A stretch of DNA of 64,000 nucleotides, from contig DGBN01000074.1 of the NCBI GenBank assembly GCA_002384815.1, positions 33,577-97,576 of the forward strand, given 5' to 3'. Both the position numbers and the translations under genes were made by a program. The DNA is from Oxalobacteraceae bacterium UBA4003 (GTDB lineage: Bacteria > Pseudomonadota > Gammaproteobacteria > Burkholderiales > Burkholderiaceae_D). This document shows positions 31,413 through 41,212 of this stretch, in pieces (within the stretch, counting starts at the first letter, position 1; each line of letters begins with the position of its first letter). Below the pieces are notes generated by a model. The model was not told where the DNA came from and did no database searches. It worked only from the letters and a program-made list of their open reading frames with translations.

Positions 31413-33062
31413 ATGCTGCGACTCACTGACGTTCAACTCCATTTAGACCATACCGAAGAAGACCTGCGATCCGCGATCATTGCGCGTCTTGGTATCAAGG
31501 CCGACGATCTGATCAGCCATACGGTATTTCGTCGCGGTTACGATGCACGCAAGAAAAACGCGATCATCATGGTCTACACGCTGGACGTCGAGGTACGCGA
31601 TCAGGAGAAACATGCGAAGCGTTTGCAGGGTAATCGCCACGTCACGATTGCACCTGATACCAGCTACCATTTTGTCGCGCAAGCGCCGGCTGAACTGACG
31701 ACGCGTCCAGTCGTGATCGGCTTTGGACCCTGCGGTATCTTCGCGGCGCTGATACTGGCGCAAATGGGCTTTCGCCCCATCATTCTGGAACGTGGCAAGG
31801 AAGTACGCGAACGCACCAAGGATACTTTCGGCCTGTGGCGCAAACGCGAACTGAATCCGGAATCGAATGTGCAATTCGGTGAAGGCGGCGCCGGTACTTT
31901 TTCCGACGGCAAGCTGTGGAGCCAGGTAAAAGATCCCAAGCATTACGGCCGCAAGGTGCTGATGGAATTTGTGAAGGCCGATGCGCCGGAAGAAATCATG
32001 TACGTCAGCAAGCCGCACATCGGTACTTTCCGTCTGGTGAAGATGGTCGAACTGATGCGTGAAGAGATCGTCAGACTGGGCGGCGAATTCCGCTTTGAAA
32101 GTAAAGTCGATGACATCGACATTGAGGATGGCAAAGTGCGCGCCCTCAGACTCTCCGACGGTTCACATATCGCCACTGATCACGTCGTACTTGCCATCGG
32201 TCATAGCGCACGCGATACCTTTCAGATGTTGCATGCACGCGGTATTTACCTTGAGCCGAAACCGTTTTCTATCGGCTTTCGCATCGAGCATCCGCAATCG
32301 CTGATCGACGCCTGCCGTTTGGGGCCGAATGCAGGCCATCCGGTTTTAGGTGCGGCTGATTACAAACTTGTCTATCACGCCAGCAACGGCCGTTCGGTTT
32401 ACAGTTTTTGCATGTGTCCGGGCGGCACGGTGGTCGCGGCGGCATCGGAACCGGGCCGCGTCGTTACCAACGGCATGAGCCAGTATTCGCGCAATGAACG
32501 CAACGCCAACGCCGGCATCGTGGTCGGTATCACGCCGGCCGATTATCCGGGCCATCCTTTGGCCGGCATGGAGTTTCAGCGGCAATGGGAAGAGCGAGCC
32601 TTCGAGTTGGGCGGCGGCAATTACGATGCGCCTGGCCAACTGGTAGGCGACTTCCTTGCGAGCCGGCCATCGATTGAATTCGGTTCCGTGATTCCGTCAT
32701 ACAAGCCGGGCGTCAAACTCGGCGACTTGAATCCGTCGTTGCCGGACTACGTCATCGACGCGATACGCGAAGCATTGCCCGCGTTTGAAAAGCAGATCAA
32801 GGGATTTTCGATGAGCGATGCGGTGTTGACCGGCGTGGAAACGCGCACGTCTTCGCCAGTCAGCATCAAGCGCAACGACGACGATTTGCAAAGCATCAAC
32901 ACGCGTGGCTTGTTCCCGGCTGGTGAAGGCGCCGGTTATGCCGGCGGCATCATGTCGGCAGCGATAGACGGCATACGCGTGGCGGAAGCGTTGGCGCTCA
33001 GCATGCTGGAGAGCGTGAAGCGTGGCACGACGAAGCAAGTATCGAATAAACAAGTGAAGTAA
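31413..33062 (+). CDS. FAD-dependent dehydrogenase (COG2509-type)
   Basis: A 549-residue flavoprotein with an N-terminal domain of about 95 residues (LRLTDVQLHLDHTEEDLRSA), then the FAD Rossmann motif VVIGFGPCGIFAALILAQMG, a GEGGAGTFSDGKLWS segment and the C-terminal FAD contact LFPAGEGAGYAGGIMSAAID. The family is described as NAD/FAD-utilising dehydrogenases of unknown substrate. It is a single gene followed by a strong terminator. The last dozen residues are polar and variable. Confidence 0.88.
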   Translation: MLRLTDVQLHLDHTEEDLRSAIIARLGIKADDLISHTVFRRGYDARKKNAIIMVYTLDVEVRDQEKHAKRLQGNRHVTIAPDTSYHFVAQAPAELTTRPVVIGFGPCGIFAALILAQMGFRPIILERGKEVRERTKDTFGLWRKRELNPESNVQFGEGGAGTFSDGKLWSQVKDPKHYGRKVLMEFVKADAPEEIMYVSKPHIGTFRLVKMVELMREEIVRLGGEFRFESKVDDIDIEDGKVRALRLSDGSHIATDHVVLAIGHSARDTFQMLHARGIYLEPKPFSIGFRIEHPQSLIDACRLGPNAGHPVLGAADYKLVYHASNGRSVYSFCMCPGGTVVAAASEPGRVVTNGMSQYSRNERNANAGIVVGITPADYPGHPLAGMEFQRQWEERAFELGGGNYDAPGQLVGDFLASRPSIEFGSVIPSYKPGVKLGDLNPSLPDYVIDAIREALPAFEKQIKGFSMSDAVLTGVETRTSSPVSIKRNDDDLQSINTRGLFPAGEGAGYAGGIMSAAIDGIRVAEALALSMLESVKRGTTKQVSNKQVK

Positions 33063-33080
33063 ATAAGCGTCATCAATAAA

Positions 33081-33106
33081 AACGCCGCAATATTGCGGCG
33101 TTTTTT
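33081..33106. terminator. Rho-independent terminator, convergent
   Basis: The stem is formed by ACGCCGCA and TGCGGCGT around ATAT, followed by six T on the forward strand (33101-33106) and preceded by an A-rich run. It serves the flavoprotein gene and perhaps corA on the other strand. Confidence 0.9.
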
Positions 33107-33136
33107 ATCGATGACAGCCCATCCGAATCTGCTGAT

Positions 33137-34102
33137 TTACAGCCAGCCGGATTTCTTGAAGCGGTAGTAAAGATAGCCGCACACACCGGCTACCATCAGG
33201 ACGGAAACCGGGTAACCGTACTTCCAGTCCAGTTCCGGCATGTACTTGAAGTTCATGCCCCACAAACCGAAGAAGGCAGTGGCGATCGCAAAAATTGCCG
33301 CCCATGCAGCGAGGCGTTTGTTCACTTCGCTTTCCTCGATCGTGACCATCGACAGATTGACCTGAATTGCCGTTGCGATGGTTTCACGGAAAGCGTCGGC
33401 CAATGCATTGATGCGATACAGATGATCACCGATGTCGCGGAAGTAGTCGCGCGTGCTTTCACACAGATTGGGGACGCGCCCGCCATAGAGTTTGCCGACA
33501 GATTCCATCAGCGGTGCGACTACATGCTTGAGCATGACGACTTCGCGTTTGAGTTCGTACAGTCGCTCGATATTGGCGCGTTGCGAACCCTTGTTGAAGA
33601 TTTTTGCTTCGATCAGTTCCAGTTCGCTTTCCAGTGCCTCGACCACCGGGAAGTAGCGATCCACCACCGCATCCATCAATGCATACAGGACGAAGGCCGA
33701 GCCTTTGCGCAATTGTTCCGGTTCCTGTTCGCAGCGTGTGCGTACACCGAGAAACCCCTGGGCGCTGCGATTGCGCACCGACAGAACATAGTTGGGGCCA
33801 ACGAAAATATCGAGTTCGCCGATATGCACGGTACCTTCGACCATTTCAGCCGTTTTCACCACGACAAATAGCGAATCGCCATATTCTTCAACCTTGGGGC
33901 GTTGATGGCCTTTCATCGCATCTTCAACTGCCAAATCATGCAGATTGAATTCTTCCTGCATCTGTTCGAGTTCGGCCGATTCGGCATCCTTCAGCGCTAC
34001 CCATACAAAGCAGTTGGGCCGTTTCAGGTAATCGCTGATTTCGTCGATCGAGATATCGGATAATTTATTGCCGTCCTGATAGGCGACGCAGTTGATAAGC
34101 AT
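33137..34102 (-). CDS. corA: CorA-family magnesium/cobalt transporter
   Basis: A 321-residue channel protein: large acidic cytoplasmic N-terminal domain, long stalk helix and two C-terminal membrane helices with the universal GMN motif (FFGLWGMNFKYMPEL). It mediates Mg2+ uptake, also Co2+ and Ni2+. It ends in the basic tail FKKSGWL. ATG 34102 is used; a TTG six bases upstream is closer to the GGAG and could be the real start. Confidence 0.93.
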   Translation of the reverse strand: MLINCVAYQDGNKLSDISIDEISDYLKRPNCFVWVALKDAESAELEQMQEEFNLHDLAVEDAMKGHQRPKVEEYGDSLFVVVKTAEMVEGTVHIGELDIFVGPNYVLSVRNRSAQGFLGVRTRCEQEPEQLRKGSAFVLYALMDAVVDRYFPVVEALESELELIEAKIFNKGSQRANIERLYELKREVVMLKHVVAPLMESVGKLYGGRVPNLCESTRDYFRDIGDHLYRINALADAFRETIATAIQVNLSMVTIEESEVNKRLAAWAAIFAIATAFFGLWGMNFKYMPELDWKYGYPVSVLMVAGVCGYLYYRFKKSGWL

Positions 34103-34252
34103 GGGCAATAATCTCCAGAATGGGCGCGACTTTGCTCAGTCGTCGATGCGGCGAGTGTACACGCGCCAGCGGCCTGTTCGTCAAGCATTCAGTACAGAAT
34201 ATAGGGTACAAAATGCGACAGGCATGCTGCCGCAAGTCGCGATTGACGAACG

Positions 34253-35137
34253 TCAGGGTTTGTCGGCAGTGCTGATGCATTCTGCTTTTACCGTGTTTGT
34301 TTTTGCAAGCCGGCTGTTTTCCAGACCTGCCGCCGTTCTTTTTGTTCCTGCGCAGCGGCGGTAATTTTTCACGTAATCATTGAAAACGATCTTTGCCTGT
34401 ACGATCGGCAAGGCAGCCAGTCGCTTGGCCAATGGTCGGCTGATCTGAAAGTGCTGGTAATCGATAGGTGCATCCCAGTCGCCGCCCCAGATCAGGAAGC
34501 CATGCTCGGCAAATACGTCGACCACATCCTCAGCCATGCCTTTACGCACGGTTTTACCAGGTCGGACAGCGAGACGATTGGCATAGCTGCTGCCGGCTGC
34601 AGGAGAATAGCTTGCCTTGCCGGCGGCTTCAAATTGCACAAACGGATTCTGGACAGGGTTGATATCGATGGCGGCACCGTAGGCATGCAGAGAAGGCGCA
34701 CCGCCATTGATGATCGCACGGTCGTTAAAGGCGGAGGTATTGTTGGCGCGCATCGCGGCCAGATCGTCGCCGCGATAATGCTGCATCAACTGCGCTCCGG
34801 CGAGCGCGAATTTTCTTTGCAACAGCGTGGCGAAGATGGCTTGTACATGATCGGCCAGCGCTGCCATGACCATTACCGCGCCATCGTCGTGCATCTTGCC
34901 GTCCAGCCCCAGGTAGGAGAAATGCACGACACGCAGTTGCGCACAGCTGACCGGTGCATTTTTGTGCAGTACGCCGGTATCGCGCATGGCCTGGCACATG
35001 TTCTGGTCGACTTCGGCGATGGCCATTGCGGATGCGGGTCGTGCATTCCCTGCATGGCTTGTCATTGCGGCAAACATGCTCAACATCAGACAAGACCCGG
35101 CGAGTCGAAATAATGAAGACATGAATAAAGAGGGCAT
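34253..35137 (-). CDS. M15-family (VanY-type) peptidase, exported
   Basis: A 294-residue protein with an N-terminal export signal (LFRLAGSCLMLSMFAAMTSHA) and a C-terminal D-Ala-D-Ala carboxypeptidase-like fold. Zinc-site motifs are SLHAYGAAIDINPV and WDAPIDYQHFQ. It is probably a periplasmic peptidoglycan peptidase. The start is uncertain: in-frame ATGs reach 35200 and none has a clear Shine-Dalgarno. 35137 is chosen because it gives a compact signal peptide. Confidence 0.8.
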   Translation of the reverse strand: MPSLFMSSLFRLAGSCLMLSMFAAMTSHAGNARPASAMAIAEVDQNMCQAMRDTGVLHKNAPVSCAQLRVVHFSYLGLDGKMHDDGAVMVMAALADHVQAIFATLLQRKFALAGAQLMQHYRGDDLAAMRANNTSAFNDRAIINGGAPSLHAYGAAIDINPVQNPFVQFEAAGKASYSPAAGSSYANRLAVRPGKTVRKGMAEDVVDVFAEHGFLIWGGDWDAPIDYQHFQISRPLAKRLAALPIVQAKIVFNDYVKNYRRCAGTKRTAAGLENSRLAKTNTVKAECISTADKP

Positions 35138-35293
35138 GGATGGTTCTTTTTGAAATGAATCGCGCTGAATGGGCATGTGCGGCGCGAAGGAATTGTCCAT
35201 TATAGGAAGAGACGGTGGCCGGGTGTGCGCAAAGCGAGTGATTTTCAGGCCGGGCGGCGTAGAATGGGCGCTTCCCTTACTGTTGTCGTTTCA

Positions 35294-36826
35294 ATGACCA
35301 TACTGCTTTCCACACTCAACGCCCGTTATACGCACGCATCGCTGGGTTTGCGCTGCCTGCTGGCAAACATGGGCGAACTGCAAGGTGTGACGCAATTGCA
35401 GGAATTCGTGATCGGTGCGCGTACCACCGATATGGTCGAAAAGCTGCTTGCGCATCAGCCGCGCATCATCGGCTTTGGTGTCTATATCTGGAACGTCGAA
35501 GAAACCACCAAACTGGTTGCCCTGTTGAAGCGCGTCGCACCTGAAGTCGTGATCGTGCTGGGCGGACCGGAAGTTTCCTATGAGTCGAACGAACAAAGCA
35601 TCGTGCAACTGGCCGATTATCTGGTCACCGGCTGGGGTGATGTTACCTTCCCCGCTTTGTGCAAACAGATACTGAATGGCCCCAAGCCTTTGATGAAAAT
35701 CCATGCCGGTGTGCAACCGCCATTGTCCGAACTGACGATGCCGTATCAGTTGTACAGCGACGAAGACATCGCGCATCGCACTTTGTATGTAGAAGCGTCG
35801 CGCGGCTGTCCGTTCAAATGCGAATTCTGTCTGTCGGCGCTGGATAAAACTGCATGGCCTTTCGATATCGATCTCTTTCTCGGCGAGCTGGAAGCCCTGC
35901 ATGCACGCGGCGCACGCCTGTTCAAGTTCGTCGATCGCACCTTCAACCTGAATATCAAAACCAGTTTGAAGATCATGCAGTTTTTCCTCGATAAATTGGC
36001 AGCCCATCCGGAAGACCCGGTATTTGCACACTTCGAAGTGGTGCCCGATCATCTGCCGGATGCCTTGAAGGAAGGGATCATGAAATTTCCGGCCGGCACG
36101 CTGCAGTTTGAAATCGGCATCCAGAGTTTCAATCCGGAAGTGCAGGCGCTGGTCAGTCGCAAGCAGAATAACGAGAAGGCCGCAGAAAACATCCGCTGGC
36201 TGTGCGAACACTCGCATGCGCATTTGCACGTCGATTTGATTGCCGGCCTGCCGGGCGAGGATATTGCCAGCTTTGCGCGCGGCTTCGACAGGTTGCTGGA
36301 ATTGCAGCCGCATGAAATCCAGTTCGGCATCCTGAAGCGTCTGCGCGGTACGCCCATCATTCGCCATACCGCGCAATACGGCATGGTGTTCGATCCGCAT
36401 CCGCCGTACACGATTCTGGCTACCGACCGCATAGATTTCAATGCGATGCAGCAGCTGGTGCGTTTTGCGCGCTACTGGGATCTGGTCGCCAACTCGGGTC
36501 GCTTCTCGCATACGCTGCCGCTAATATTGAACAGTCCCTTGTCCGATTCGCCGTTCGCCAATTTCATGCGCCTGTCGAACTGGTTGTATGCGACTACCGA
36601 TGCCACCAACCGGATTGCGCTGGAACGCCTGGCCGTATTGGTGGCGCAATGGCTGGTCAGCGAAGGGATGGATGAAGAGCAGGCGGCGGCAGTGCTGCGC
36701 AGTGATTACGCCGGGCAGGCCAACACCAAGTTGAAGACGCAAGCCTTGAAGAAAGCTGAAAAGGCGGCGGAGAAAAAAGCCGGGCACGCTGCACCGCAAC
36801 GTCAGGCACGGCACATGACGGCTTGA
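35294..36826 (+). CDS. B12-binding-domain radical SAM protein (DUF4080 type)
   Basis: A 510-residue protein: N-terminal cobalamin-binding-type Rossmann domain (ILLSTLNARYTHASLGLRCL to GGPEVSYES), the radical SAM cluster CPFKCEFC (CxxxCxxC, about residues 176-183), a TIM-barrel core, and a DUF4080 C-terminal domain with a Lys/Ala-rich tail. The classical DxHxxG B12 motif is not evident, so corrin binding is uncertain. ATG 35294 begins directly at the first beta strand; ATG 35264 is an alternative. Reaction unknown. Confidence 0.88.
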   Translation: MTILLSTLNARYTHASLGLRCLLANMGELQGVTQLQEFVIGARTTDMVEKLLAHQPRIIGFGVYIWNVEETTKLVALLKRVAPEVVIVLGGPEVSYESNEQSIVQLADYLVTGWGDVTFPALCKQILNGPKPLMKIHAGVQPPLSELTMPYQLYSDEDIAHRTLYVEASRGCPFKCEFCLSALDKTAWPFDIDLFLGELEALHARGARLFKFVDRTFNLNIKTSLKIMQFFLDKLAAHPEDPVFAHFEVVPDHLPDALKEGIMKFPAGTLQFEIGIQSFNPEVQALVSRKQNNEKAAENIRWLCEHSHAHLHVDLIAGLPGEDIASFARGFDRLLELQPHEIQFGILKRLRGTPIIRHTAQYGMVFDPHPPYTILATDRIDFNAMQQLVRFARYWDLVANSGRFSHTLPLILNSPLSDSPFANFMRLSNWLYATTDATNRIALERLAVLVAQWLVSEGMDEEQAAAVLRSDYAGQANTKLKTQALKKAEKAAEKKAGHAAPQRQARHMTA

Positions 36827-36841
36827 TGCCGCCGGATGTAT

Positions 36842-37060
36842 TTATGCCGCCTGTCTGCGCCAGCCTTCTATCAGTTGCAGGCAAACCGGATCCAGCGTTT
36901 CCAGCGGAGTGGATTTTTGATGATGAAAAATCATCAGCGCATACAGTTTCGCCAGATCGTTTACTTCCGGCGACAAGGCGCGCTCTTCACCGGTCGACGG
37001 GCGTTGTATGCGCCAGTAGTTGATGACCTGTTCGAGTTCGGGCAGTGTGATATCCATCAT
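36842..37060 (-). CDS. DUF3717-family protein
   Basis: A 72-residue protein with the DUF3717 pattern: ITLPELEQVINYWRIQRPST, then LSPEVNDLAKLYALMIFHHQ. The family is restricted largely to Burkholderiales. The start is one of two adjacent ATG codons (37060 or 37057). It converges with the radical SAM gene. Function unknown. Confidence 0.8.
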   Translation of the reverse strand: MMDITLPELEQVINYWRIQRPSTGEERALSPEVNDLAKLYALMIFHHQKSTPLETLDPVCLQLIEGWRRQAA

Positions 37061-37176
37061 CCTATTGTACGCGCGGCACGTTAGCGGTAAAAGGCGGCGC
37101 TGCCAGACAGCAAGCCGCACGATGTATTTCTTATTTTGAGACGCGCTTCATTCCTGAAAACTGTTTTGTTGCCACC

Positions 37177-38862
37177 ATGAATCCTGCTTTCGACATCAAA
37201 CGCTTTTTCCCCTTTCTGCGCTGGCCGCGACCGACACTGGCGACGCTGAAAAATGATGCCTGGGCTGGCCTCAGCGTCGGCATGGTACTGATTCCGCAAG
37301 CAGTCGCCTACGCAACACTGGCGGGCATGCCGGCGGCGACCGGCCTGTATGCGGCGCTGATTCCCAGTCTGGTCGGTGTGTTGTGGGGCTCGTCTGCCCT
37401 GCTCGCGGTAGGGCCGGCTGCGCTGTCGAGCCTGCTGGTATTCGGTTCGCTGTCTTCGATGGCAGTGCCGGCCTCCGAACAATGGGTGGTGCTGGCGATC
37501 TGGTTGTCCATCTATTCCGGTGCGATACAGTTTTTACTCGGCGCATTCCGCCTTGGCCGCCTCAGCAATCTGGTGTCGCAGCCTGTGATTGTCGGCTTTA
37601 TCAATGCCGCAGCGATCATCATCATGATGTCGCAATTGCCGACCTTGCTGGGCATCGCCGATATTTTCAACAGCAATCCTTTGCACGTATTCGAGCGCGT
37701 CAGCGCAGCGCCCTCGCATATGCTGATGACGACGGCATTCGGTGGCGGTACGCTGCTGCTGCTGGTACTAGGCAAGCGGTTTTTCCCGCGGTTTCCCACC
37801 ATCCTGTTCGTGACGATACTGGCGACGGTGCTCAGTTGGGCGCTTGGCTATGCGACGGCCGGCGGTGAAGTCGTGGGCGACATTGCCCGGGGTTTGCCAC
37901 CGCTGGTGCTGCCGTCGGCAATTTCATTCGAGCAGCACCGCGAATTGTGGTCGGCCGGACTGGTGCTGGCATTGATCAGTTTTACCGAAGCGATGTCGAG
38001 CTGCCGTGTGCTGGCGCGCAAGCGGCGCGAACGCTGGGATGAAAATCAGGAGCTGATAGGTCAGGGTCTGGCAAAAGTGGCGAGCGGATTTTCCGGGGCG
38101 TTTCCGGTCAGCGGTTCTTTTTCGCGCTCGGCGCTCAATCTGTATGCCGGCGCAACCAGCGCATGGGCCACTGTATTCACATTGATCTGCGTACTGGTTT
38201 GCCTGCTGTTTTTTACCGATCTGCTGTATTACGTACCGCGTTCGGTGCTGGCTGCACTGATCATCATGCCGGTATTCAGCTTGTTCGATTTCGGTGCCTT
38301 CAAGCGCTTGTTTTCCATTTCACGCGACGATGGCGCGATTGCTGTCGTGACCTTCGCGGTCACCATTGCCGCCATGCCGCGCCTGCACTGGGGCGTGATG
38401 GCAGGCATCACGCTGACGATGGTGTCCTACCTTTATCGGCATATGCAGCCGCGCATCATAGAGGTCGGTTTGCATGCAGACGGCACCTTGCGCGACCGCC
38501 AGCGTTTCCAGCTGCCACGTCTGGCGGATGATCTGCTGGTGGTGCGCATCGATGCCGCGCTGAATTTCCTGACCGGCGGCGTGCTGGATCATTTTGTGGT
38601 CGAACAATGCAGTCGCGATCCATATATCCGGCGATTATTACTGTGCGTGGGCTCAGTCAACGATATCGATGCCACTGGTGTTGATACACTGGAATCCTTG
38701 CAGATCACTTTGAAGAGCATGGACATAGATCTCTATGTTTCGGCGATCAAGAAGCAGGTGTGGGATGTGCTGGAAGATGCGCATTGGCTGGAAGGTTTGG
38801 CGGCAGATCATATTTTCATGACAGATCGTGCGGCCATTGAGGCGCTGGGTACGGCGCGCTGA
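37177..38862 (+). CDS. SulP-family anion permease with STAS domain
   Basis: A 561-residue inner-membrane transporter: the sulfate-transporter signature AWAGLSVGMVLIPQAVAYAT near residue 28, about 12-14 helices, then a cytoplasmic STAS domain (about 440-555) with the conserved DATGVDTL loop. SulP proteins carry sulfate, bicarbonate or dicarboxylates; the substrate is not determinable. No carbonic anhydrase gene is adjacent. Confidence 0.93.
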   Translation: MNPAFDIKRFFPFLRWPRPTLATLKNDAWAGLSVGMVLIPQAVAYATLAGMPAATGLYAALIPSLVGVLWGSSALLAVGPAALSSLLVFGSLSSMAVPASEQWVVLAIWLSIYSGAIQFLLGAFRLGRLSNLVSQPVIVGFINAAAIIIMMSQLPTLLGIADIFNSNPLHVFERVSAAPSHMLMTTAFGGGTLLLLVLGKRFFPRFPTILFVTILATVLSWALGYATAGGEVVGDIARGLPPLVLPSAISFEQHRELWSAGLVLALISFTEAMSSCRVLARKRRERWDENQELIGQGLAKVASGFSGAFPVSGSFSRSALNLYAGATSAWATVFTLICVLVCLLFFTDLLYYVPRSVLAALIIMPVFSLFDFGAFKRLFSISRDDGAIAVVTFAVTIAAMPRLHWGVMAGITLTMVSYLYRHMQPRIIEVGLHADGTLRDRQRFQLPRLADDLLVVRIDAALNFLTGGVLDHFVVEQCSRDPYIRRLLLCVGSVNDIDATGVDTLESLQITLKSMDIDLYVSAIKKQVWDVLEDAHWLEGLAADHIFMTDRAAIEALGTAR

Positions 38863-39047
38863 ACGGGATTCATCAGGTTTTGCAAATAGTCATCTTCTGC
38901 GTGTAGCATTGCCGGCTGTACTCAGACAGGCGCAGATGGCTGAGAATTATGTGTGGCTGCCGGTGTCCAATTCTTTGCGTAATTAAATTGTTTTACAGAC
39001 AGCATGCCTATGGACATGTTTGACCCTATAACAGGAGCAGTAGTCGC

Positions 39048-39608
39048 ATGCGTCGCAGCAAATATTTCAAGCATATACCGACGTCCAAGAGTATTCAGGA
39101 AAATCGTTTCCTGAAGCCGTTCAGCCGTTATCTGCACCATCATTTTCTCTGGCAGTTCAACCGGCGTGGCGTGGCCGGCGGCCTGGCAGTCGGCTTGTTC
39201 GTCGGCATCCTGATTCCATTCGCGCAAATATTGTTCGGTGCCATCGCCGCGATTCTGGTGCGTGTCAATTTGCCGGTGGCAGCATTTGCCACCTTCGTCA
39301 CGAATCCGCTGACAGTGCCGCCGTTGTATTACGCGGCTTACCGGCTCGGCAACTGGTTGATAGGACCGGACAGGGCAGCCACCGATCAAGCGCTGAATTC
39401 CGGAATCTTCGGTAAAGTGCTGGGCGAACAGGCCGAGGTCAGCTATTGGTTCAGCAACCTGATTGAGTGGGTGCAAACGGTGGGACCGCAATTGATGACA
39501 GGCCTGGCGATAATCGCGATCGTGTCGGCTGTGGCGGGATACGTGCTGGTCAGCGTGATCTGGCAATTGCAGGCGCGGTTGCGCTGGCAACGACGCCGGG
39601 CGCGTTAA
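39048..39608 (+). CDS. DUF2062-family membrane protein
   Basis: A 186-residue protein with a basic N-terminus and a DUF2062 domain: SRYLHHHFLWQFNRRGVAGG, LAVGLFVGILIPFAQILFGA, TFVTNPLTVPPLYYAAYRLG. About three to four membrane helices. AGGAG precedes ATG 39048. Function unknown. Confidence 0.85.
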   Translation: MRRSKYFKHIPTSKSIQENRFLKPFSRYLHHHFLWQFNRRGVAGGLAVGLFVGILIPFAQILFGAIAAILVRVNLPVAAFATFVTNPLTVPPLYYAAYRLGNWLIGPDRAATDQALNSGIFGKVLGEQAEVSYWFSNLIEWVQTVGPQLMTGLAIIAIVSAVAGYVLVSVIWQLQARLRWQRRRAR

Positions 39609-39610
39609 CA

Positions 39611-39646
39611 AGACCGGCACCGATTGCGCGATGCCGGTCTGCTTTT
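39611..39646 (+). terminator. Probable Rho-independent terminator after DUF2062 gene
   Basis: AGACCGGCA (39611-39619) pairs with TGCCGGTCT (39632-39640), followed by GCTTTTCT. It sits between converging genes. The U-run is short. Confidence 0.65.
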
Positions 39647-40414
39647 CTAGTCGTTCTGTTTTGCTTCGCCGGTTGCATACGGTGCATGCAAATGCACGGG
39701 TTTGGCGGCAGCACGCGCACGCATGCGGATATTGATCACTTCCACGATCAGGGCAAATGCCATCGCGCTATAGATATACCCTTTCGGAACGTGATGGCCG
39801 AACCCTTCGGCGAGCAGCACCACGCCGATCGCGACCAGGAATGCCAGCGCCAGTATCTTGATCGACGGATGGCGCGATACGAAACGCCCGATCGGCCCGG
39901 CAAACACCATCATCAGGCCAACCGAGGCGATCACTGCCGCCACCATGACCTCGATGTGATCGACCATGCCAACTGCCGTGATGATGGAATCCAGCGAAAA
40001 CACCATGTCCACCACCATGATCTGCAGAATCACTGCAGTGAACGTTGCCTGTACCGCGCTGGAGGTGTGGCCTTCTTCACCTTCCAGCGATTGATGGATT
40101 TCGCCTGTGCTTTTCCATATCAGGAATAGGCCGCCGCCTATCAATATCAAATCCCGCCCGGAAATTTCCTGATTCAGCACGGTGAACAATGGTTCGACCA
40201 AGCCGACTATCCATGCCAGCACCATCAGCAAGCCGATGCGCATGAACATTGCAATGAACAGCCCCAGCTTGCGCGCAAACTCGCGCCGTTCGACCGGCAG
40301 CTTGTCGACCAGGATGGAAATGAAAATGATGTTGTCGATACCAAGTACCAGTTCCAGCGCAGTGAGGGTGATGAAGGCCAGCCAGATTTGCGGGTCTGAG
40401 ATAAGTTCTATCAT
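39647..40414 (-). CDS. TerC-family integral membrane protein
   Basis: A 255-residue protein with about seven helices and the TerC charged motifs LELVLGIDNIIFISIL and VVDMVFSLDSIITAVGMVDH. Family members have been linked to Mn2+ export or metallation of secreted enzymes. I looked for a manganese (yybP-ykoY) riboswitch upstream and did not find one. A GAGAG precedes the ATG. Confidence 0.9.
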   Translation of the reverse strand: MIELISDPQIWLAFITLTALELVLGIDNIIFISILVDKLPVERREFARKLGLFIAMFMRIGLLMVLAWIVGLVEPLFTVLNQEISGRDLILIGGGLFLIWKSTGEIHQSLEGEEGHTSSAVQATFTAVILQIMVVDMVFSLDSIITAVGMVDHIEVMVAAVIASVGLMMVFAGPIGRFVSRHPSIKILALAFLVAIGVVLLAEGFGHHVPKGYIYSAMAFALIVEVINIRMRARAAAKPVHLHAPYATGEAKQND

Positions 40415-40735
40415 GACAACTCTCCATGAAATTCAGTAGAAAAAAGAAGAATGCGGATTCGGTAATGCAGCAATGATGCTGATGGATTGCTTGTCATTCT
40501 CAATGTATTTATTTTTCATGAGACTGTCTTGATGGGCTAATGATCGACAGGGAATTTGAACACTAGCAGTGCGTTTAAAGATAAGCAACGAATGCAAACA
40601 CGATCGTCTTTGAATCACTTTTCCCTAACGCGGATTTCACGATTTTCTAATGAAATTGTGTGTTTGTCGGATGTTCTTGGCGTTCTTGCGCCTTAAAATG
40701 GTCGTTGATATTTAGCCATATTCAAGATCGGTCAC
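40415..40735. other. Intergenic region between divergent TerC and GGCT genes
   Basis: About 320 bp of AT-rich sequence with no convincing gene. It must hold both promoters. No clear -35/-10 pair or riboswitch was recognised. Confidence 0.45.
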
Positions 40736-41134
40736 ATGCATATATTTACTTACGGCTCATTGATGTTCCCGGAAATCTGGCAACGCGTCGTGCGTGGCGA
40801 TTACCGTTCCGCGCCGGCCACTGCGCAAGGCTATGCACGCTATGCCTTGGCCGACGACACTTATCCCGGCATGATTGCCAGGCCGCAAGCGATGGTCGAG
40901 GGCGTACTTTACCTCGATATTGACGCACAGGACGTCGCCGCGCTGGATGCTTTTGAAGGCAGCGAATATCGTCGTGATTCTGTAAATGTCGTTATAAATT
41001 CTGGTGCTATAGTGATAGCGTGTACTTACATATTTATGGCGGAACAGCGACTTTCCGGCTTGCCGTGGGAGCCGCAGGCATTCCAGATGTCGCGTTTCAT
41101 CGGCTCCTATTGCCGCGACAAATTGGGCAGATGA
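40736..41134 (+). CDS. Gamma-glutamylcyclotransferase-like (AIG2) protein
   Basis: A 132-residue protein with the fold's substrate loop FTYGSLMF at residues 4-11 and the catalytic-type Glu in LDAFEGSEYRRD. Members cleave gamma-glutamyl peptides to 5-oxoproline or are of unknown specificity. It ends 78 bp before argS and may be cotranscribed. Confidence 0.85.
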   Translation: MHIFTYGSLMFPEIWQRVVRGDYRSAPATAQGYARYALADDTYPGMIARPQAMVEGVLYLDIDAQDVAALDAFEGSEYRRDSVNVVINSGAIVIACTYIFMAEQRLSGLPWEPQAFQMSRFIGSYCRDKLGR

Positions 41135-41212
41135 ATGCTGGCTAGCCAGTATAATTCGGCCTACGTTTATTCCAATTCAAGGCGCGGTGCTTGCACCGTC
41201 AGAAACACATCC

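Noticed and set aside
35291..36511. Reverse-strand frame opposite the radical SAM gene
   Set aside because: Antisense to a gene with clear motifs; no start signal and no recognisable domain.
40415..40735. Manganese (yybP-ykoY) riboswitch before the TerC gene
   Set aside because: The conserved loop sequences of that riboswitch are not visible on the relevant strand.
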